Source: Alcanivorax jadensis T9 (GTDB taxonomy: Bacteria; Pseudomonadota; Gammaproteobacteria; Pseudomonadales; Alcanivoracaceae). Taken from it: 64,000 nucleotides of DNA. The position numbers were made by a program, and so were the translations under genes. This document shows, piece by piece, positions 63,547-64,000 of the stretch (positions are counted from its first letter, which is position 1; the number at the start of each line of letters is the position of its first letter). The notes under the pieces are model-generated. The model did no database searches, was not told the origin of the DNA, and worked only from the letters and a program-made list of their open reading frames with translations. The stretch spans positions 124,001-188,000 of the forward strand of contig NZ_ARXU01000005.1 of NCBI RefSeq assembly GCF_000756655.1. Reading direction: 5' to 3'.

Positions 63547-64000
63547 TTGGCAGTACTGAAACGCTATGTGCATTTTTTTGTGATGAGCTGGCTGCCGGCC
63601 TACGATGGTCGGGCAGGGCGGTTTTCCCTGCAGCGGCTGCTGGTGATGGCGCTGTTCTGGCCCCTGTTTCTGCTGGTGCAGGCCATCAATGGCTTGGGCC
63701 TGTTGCTGGATTATTTGCTGTTTCCTGATTTTCGTCGCGTCCAGGTGCGTGAGCCGCTTTTTGTGGTGGGCGTGCCCCGCAGCGGTACCACCTTCCTGCA
63801 TCGCCTGCTGGCCATGGACGAACGCTTTACCACCACGGCCCTGTGGGAACTACTGTTTGCCCCGTCGATTACCCAGCGCTCTTTCTGGACCGCTATTGCC
63901 CGCCTTGATGGATGGATTGGCCGGCCGGCGGGGCGCTTGCTGTTATGGATCGAGCGGCGTCTGCTCGGAGGTTTGGATGGCGTGCACAAGACCGGGCTGC
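63547..64000 (+). CDS. Sulfotransferase family protein (N-terminal part, cut by window end)
   Basis: An open frame runs to the window end: LAVLKRYVHFFVMSWLPAYDG, a hydrophobic stretch (LLVMALFWPLFLLVQAINGLG), then VVGVPRSGTTFLHRLLAMDERF. The last is the PAPS-binding loop of sulfotransferases (GxPRSGTTxL). The TTG at 63547 is preferred (GGGAG upstream), but an ATG at 63493 is in frame. The group occurs in lipid- and sterol-type sulfation. The substrate is unknown. 151 residues are visible. Confidence 0.85.
   Translation, partial: MAVLKRYVHFFVMSWLPAYDGRAGRFSLQRLLVMALFWPLFLLVQAINGLGLLLDYLLFPDFRRVQVREPLFVVGVPRSGTTFLHRLLAMDERFTTTALWELLFAPSITQRSFWTAIARLDGWIGRPAGRLLLWIERRLLGGLDGVHKTGL

Overview
This 64 kb window is chromosomal DNA from a gammaproteobacterium, most likely a marine Alcanivorax-type relative of the pseudomonads. 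That placement is inferred from protein families and gene order, not from a marker gene. The order pyrD-rmf-rlmL and the set topA / DUF6586 / lexA / psrA / nagZ / MTI phosphorylase / csiV / mfd / gapdh / nqr match the Pseudomonas neighbourhood. The Na+-NQR operon and the DUF1302-DUF1329-YCF48-MMPL set suit a marine oil- or lipid-using bacterium. I saw no rRNA, tRNA, CRISPR array, transposase or prophage. Coding density is high and most of the window is core genome.

Layout. 1-5.1 kb: an envelope export module (end of a DUF1302 barrel, DUF1329, YCF48-like propeller, MMPL/RND pump). 5.3-9.8 kb: pyrD, rmf (opposite strand), rlmL and two small genes. 9.8-11.9 kb: lexA-DUF1499-tatD behind a LexA box. 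12-19.3 kb: cNMP-sensor protein, UspA, topA, DUF6586, and a LolA-like/outer-membrane barrel pair. 19.5-26.4 kb: psrA with two operators, L,D-transpeptidase, nagZ, mscS, hpt, MTI phosphorylase, CorC-like protein, cysK. 26.5-32.6 kb: lipoprotein, HI0933 flavoprotein, DUF6394 plus K+ channel, a LuxR-type regulator fused to an alpha/beta-hydrolase fold, thioesterase. 32.8-35.2 kb: a four-gene roadblock/LC7 plus CvnD-like GTPase operon. 35.5-40.7 kb: CDGSH-glutamate synthase fusion, two SDRs, yebC, csiV. 41-44.5 kb: mfd. 44.5-48.6 kb: a six-gene operon of secreted collagen-like protein, Tat propeller, three tail-collar proteins and an acetyltransferase, with a DUF6916 gene facing it. 48.8-52.2 kb: tesB, UDG, long GAPDH. 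52.4-59.8 kb: nqrABCDEF, apbE, nqrM, a complete set for building Na+-NQR. 59.8-64 kb: GNAT/C39 fusion, patatin, GDPD, and the start of a sulfotransferase.

The best candidates for undescribed biology are: (1) the roadblock/GTPase operon, a kinase-less relative of the actinobacterial conservons with an unrecognised 323-residue partner; (2) the collagen/tail-collar/Tat operon, which looks like a secreted surface assembly; (3) the LuxR regulator whose hydrolase domain has Cys and Arg where the catalytic Ser and His should be; (4) three intergenic elements with complementary arms built from 7-bp tandem repeats, each starting directly at a TGA stop codon; and (5) a 270-bp nested inverted-repeat element with perfect 32-bp ends at 63.2-63.4 kb. 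A REP-like family (core TGTAGGAGCTATGCTTGCAT) is scattered through the intergenic spaces.

I moved several starts inward from the longest open frame where a ribosome binding site and family length favoured it. Domain calls come from reading the sequences, without database searches.
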